DNA of 64,000 bases, from assembly GCA_963818685.1 (NCBI GenBank), contig CAWFTJ010000006.1, positions 682,001 through 746,000 on the forward strand, read 5' to 3'. Every line of letters begins with the position of its first letter. The stretch's first letter is position 1. The notes below the pieces were generated by a model, which was not told the DNA's origin, did not search any database, and was given only the letters and a program-made list of their open reading frames with translations. A program made the translations under genes and the position numbers. Positions 61,769 through 64,000 of the stretch are shown here, in pieces. Origin of the DNA: CAJCJE01 sp963818685. Lineage in GTDB: Bacteria; Actinomycetota; Actinomycetes; Mycobacteriales; Pseudonocardiaceae.

Positions 61769-62362
61769 TCAAGCCCCTGGTGAATCGGGTAGATCCTCCG
61801 GCCGGTCGACGTCGACCCCGGTCGCGATGTCCGAGCAGTCGACCCCGATGACCTGGTGACTGCGCAGATAGTCGCGGGCGCCCACGTCACCGGTCGCCGA
61901 CTCGTACACACCGGACCAGTGCTCGCGGCCGATCAGCACCGGATGTCCCGGCAACCCCGCGTAGGTGGCCCTGACCAGAACCTGAGGACTCGCGTGGCCG
62001 AGCACCCGCCGAACGGCCTCGGGTGTCACCCCGGGCACGTCCACCGGGAGCACCGCGACCGCGTCGAACGTCCCGTCCAACTCGGACAGCGCGGCAAGGC
62101 CAACCCGTAGGGACGAGCCCATGCCCGTTGTCCACTGTGGATTGTCGACAACGGTGTACTCGGCCAGGTCGGCCTTGGCACGCACATCGTCGGCGCGTGC
62201 GCCGAGCACGACCACCACCCGCGCGCACCCACCCTCGCGCAACACAGCGGCCGACGATTCCACGAACAGCCGACCGTCCAGTTCGACCAGTGCCTTGGGC
62301 ATGCCGTAACGCCTGCCCCCGCCGGCCGCGAGCAGCAGCCCGGCGACCCTCGGTTCAGCCAT
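61769..62362 (-). CDS. MobA-like nucleotidyltransferase
   Basis: A 197-aa GT-A fold NTP transferase. The N-terminal signature is LLLAAGGGRRYGMPKALVELDG, and the metal-binding Asp lies in AVLPVDVPGVTPEAV. LPGHPVLIGREHW matches the MocA/CTP:molybdopterin cytidylyltransferase group, which activates molybdenum cofactor for hydroxylases; no such enzyme is near, so the role is open. Its start overlaps the stop of the upstream hydrolase by 8 bp. Confidence 0.82.
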   Translation of the reverse strand: MAEPRVAGLLLAAGGGRRYGMPKALVELDGRLFVESSAAVLREGGCARVVVVLGARADDVRAKADLAEYTVVDNPQWTTGMGSSLRVGLAALSELDGTFDAVAVLPVDVPGVTPEAVRRVLGHASPQVLVRATYAGLPGHPVLIGREHWSGVYESATGDVGARDYLRSHQVIGVDCSDIATGVDVDRPEDLPDSPGA

Positions 62363-63209
62363 CGCGCTCAGCTCTCGAACGCAGGTGATCCTTCAACAGC
62401 GCGGTCATGACCTCCGGCTCCTCCTCTGGCACCCAGTGCGAGACGTCCTCCAGCATCTCGAACCGGTACGGCCCGCTCACCCACGCCTCGGTGGCCAACG
62501 CGGCCGTCGAGCCGACCGCGACATCCTCGGTGCTCCACACGTACAAGGTCGGCACCGTGACCTTGGGCGCGGCCAACCGGGTGAACGGCGTGGCGCGGTA
62601 CCAGTTCAGCGCGGCCGTCAACGCGCCCGGCTCGCGCAACCTGCCCAGGTACTCCTCGATCCGCGACGGCGGAATGCGCCGGTCGAACGCCTGGCGCAGG
62701 CCGGTCGCGTCGTCAGCGAGCAGCCGCTTCTCCGCCGTGCCGGCCGAGGATCGGTACAGCTGGAGGTGCTGCGAGCGCAGCACCTGGTCCTCGTCCTCGC
62801 GCAACGCCTCGGCGAACGGGCTCGGATGCGGCATGGACACCGCGGTCAGCGTGCGCACCCGCGCCGGGTGTTCGGCCGCGACCAGCCAGCCGAGCGTGGC
62901 GCCCCAGTCGTGGCCGACCAGGTCGAAGGCGGCCCAGCCGAGCGCGTCGGCCATCGCGAGCACGTCGCCGGTCAGGTCAGCCAACTGGTAGTCGCGCACG
63001 TCCTCGGGGCGCACGTCAGGGCAGTAACCGCGCTGATCGGGCGCGACCGCGCGGAAGCCGGCCGCGCCGAGCGCGTCCACCTGATCGGTCCAGGCCACCG
63101 CCGCCTCGGGAAAACCGTGCAGCAGCAGGACGTTGCGGCCGTCCTCGGGGCCGGCGGCGATCGCGTCGAAGGTCCCGGCCTCGGTCGGGATGCGCAGGTA
63201 CTCGGTCAC
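62355..63209 (-). CDS. Alpha/beta hydrolase, epoxide hydrolase-like
   Basis: A 284-aa alpha/beta hydrolase. The oxyanion HGFP motif is LLLHGFPEAA, the nucleophile elbow is VGHDWGATLGW (Asp as nucleophile, as in epoxide hydrolases and dehalogenases) and the late catalytic His is in EDVSHWVPEEEPE. GTG 63209 gives VTEYLRIPTEAG; longer in-frame extension is not supported. Substrate unknown. Confidence 0.88.
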   Translation of the reverse strand: MTEYLRIPTEAGTFDAIAAGPEDGRNVLLLHGFPEAAVAWTDQVDALGAAGFRAVAPDQRGYCPDVRPEDVRDYQLADLTGDVLAMADALGWAAFDLVGHDWGATLGWLVAAEHPARVRTLTAVSMPHPSPFAEALREDEDQVLRSQHLQLYRSSAGTAEKRLLADDATGLRQAFDRRIPPSRIEEYLGRLREPGALTAALNWYRATPFTRLAAPKVTVPTLYVWSTEDVAVGSTAALATEAWVSGPYRFEMLEDVSHWVPEEEPEVMTALLKDHLRSRAERDG

Positions 63210-63263
63210 CGCGCAGACTCTAGTGTTCTGGTCCGACACGGCGAATCCCGCGATGATGGAGCG

Positions 63264-63776
63264 GTGACGGAATCGCCCGATGGAGTGTGGCTGGTCCCCG
63301 ACGCCCCGCCCAAGGCGGCCATGTTGGTGCTGTCCGGATCGAGCGGCCGACTCCCGACCGAACGAGCGGAACTGCTCGCCGCGCACGGCATCGCCGCGTA
63401 CGCGCCGCGCTGGTTCGGTGGGCCCGGCCAACCAGCCGGAATCTGTGAACTGCCGCTCGAATCGTGCACGCCGTGGCTGGATCGGCTCGCCGAGGTGAGC
63501 CATCGACTCGGCGTGATCGGCCTGTCCAAGGGCGCGGAGGCCGCGTTGCTGCTGGCCGCCCGAGATCCGAGGATCGATCGTGCGGCGCCGGATCGAGCAC
63601 GGCCTGCCGACCACGTTCGTCAGCCATCCGCGTGCCGGGCACCGGCCGACGCTGCCCGGCGAAGCCATGGTCATCGGCGGCCAGCCGCTCGCTCGGGGCG
63701 GAACGCCGCTGGCCGACGCCGAGTTGGGCGCGCTGATCTGGGCGGAACTGGCAGCCGTGTTCGATCTGGACGACTG
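63264..63776 (+). pseudogene. Alpha/beta hydrolase remnant with internal deletion and frame change
   Basis: GTG 63264 opens VTESPDGVWLVPDAPPKAAML and reaches the nucleophile elbow VIGLSKGAEAALLLAARDP. Near 63585 it jumps to a second frame reading HGLPTTFVSHPRAGHRPTLPGEAM to LIWAELAAVFDLDD, the His-containing C-terminus of acyl-CoA thioesterase/dienelactone-hydrolase-like proteins. The middle ~100 residues, with the catalytic Asp, are missing. GATCG copies flank the junction, consistent with deletion by slippage or recombination. Confidence 0.7.
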
Positions 63777-63797
63777 AGGTGTGGCAAGGTTGCCGCC

Positions 63798-64000
63798 GTG
63801 GAGTTCGTGTATCGAGTGTTGGCGACCGCGGTCGGCCTGTGGGTCGCCACCTTCCTGCCCGGCATCAACCTGCTGCCCAACGCGGGTTGGGTCCAGGCGC
63901 TCACGCTGATCGGCGTGGCCATCGTGTTCGGCGTGGTGAACGCGTTGCTCAAGCCGGTGATCAAGGTCGTTGGCTGCGTGCTCTACGTGTTGACCTTCGG
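63798..64000 (+). CDS. Phage-holin-like membrane protein (DUF360 type), 3' truncated by window
   Basis: GTG 63798 starts MEFVYRVLATAVGLWVATFLPGI and continues with GWVQALTLIGVAIVFGVVNALLKPVIKVVGC to the window end. The pattern of short helices with VNALLKP is characteristic of the four-helix mycobacterial-type holin family, which is chromosomal in actinobacteria and not a sign of a prophage. Confidence 0.8.
   Translation, partial: MEFVYRVLATAVGLWVATFLPGINLLPNAGWVQALTLIGVAIVFGVVNALLKPVIKVVGCVLYVLTF

Noticed and set aside
63798..64000. Holin-like protein as evidence of a prophage
   Set aside because: This family is common in actinobacterial chromosomes; no phage structural, integrase or lysis genes are nearby.

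Overview
The window is high-GC DNA with frequent GTG starts and many overlapping stop/start pairs (ATGA, TGATG, GTGA). It carries an actinobacterial integration host factor, an MptB-type mannosyltransferase, an actinobacterial Vms1-like peptidyl-tRNA hydrolase (acVLRF1) and a SufR-B-D-Rieske-C-S-U-T iron-sulfur operon. Together these point to a filamentous actinomycete, most likely Pseudonocardiaceae-like; the genus is inference. I saw no rRNA, tRNA, CRISPR array, insertion sequence or prophage.

Layout. 1-5.2 kb: end of priA, a small ORF, def-fmt-rsmB, a flavoprotein and an asparaginase, in one direction. 5.4-8.8 kb: a secreted protein that looks like a subtilase without its catalytic domain, overlapping a secreted S53 peptidase. 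8.9-12.8 kb: a 1,305-residue NTPase/one-TM/extracellular ligand-binding receptor. 12.8-16.1 kb: a FtsX-type ABC exporter. 16.4 kb: mihF. 17-21.8 kb: a frameshifted acyl-CoA synthetase, a solute-binding-like protein, a TetR regulator and an MFS transporter. 21.8-25.1 kb: a tiny Trp-rich ORF, a membrane diguanylate cyclase and an ABC-2 exporter with a broken permease. 25.1-26.7 kb: the mannosyltransferase.

26.8-34.7 kb is the Fe-S assembly operon. Its SufB is interrupted by a 386-residue intein with a LAGLIDADG endonuclease, and a candidate SufR operator overlaps the sufR start. 34.7-39.3 kb: a broken hypothetical gene, then a PadR-controlled set (flavin monooxygenase, frameshifted 2OG-Fe(II) oxygenase, DHA2 exporter). 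39.4-40.7 kb: an ECF sigma factor overlapping an alkylation-repair protein with domains in the reverse of Ada order. 40.9-47.4 kb: a GNAT with a Pro/Glu-rich tail, a second S53 peptidase, a NarL-type two-component pair and an EAL-CBS-GGDEF protein. 47.6-51.1 kb: a decayed ABC cassette followed by an intact NarL-type two-component pair.

51.1-64 kb: a repeat-bearing membrane protein, a fatty-acid desaturase with a clear palindromic operator, a dGTPase-like HD hydrolase, an XRE regulator, acVLRF1, an ABC-F ATPase, a small HTH protein, a crotonase, a GT87-like membrane glycosyltransferase, a SIS-domain protein, a MobA-like nucleotidyltransferase, an epoxide-hydrolase-like enzyme, a deletion remnant of a hydrolase, and the start of a holin-like membrane protein.

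At least seven genes carry frameshifts or deletions, nearly all in accessory functions. They are either decay or assembly errors. The features most worth following up are the fusion receptor, the subtilase-like shell paired with an S53 peptidase, the SufB intein, the 15-residue Trp-rich peptide and the acVLRF1/ABC-F neighbourhood.
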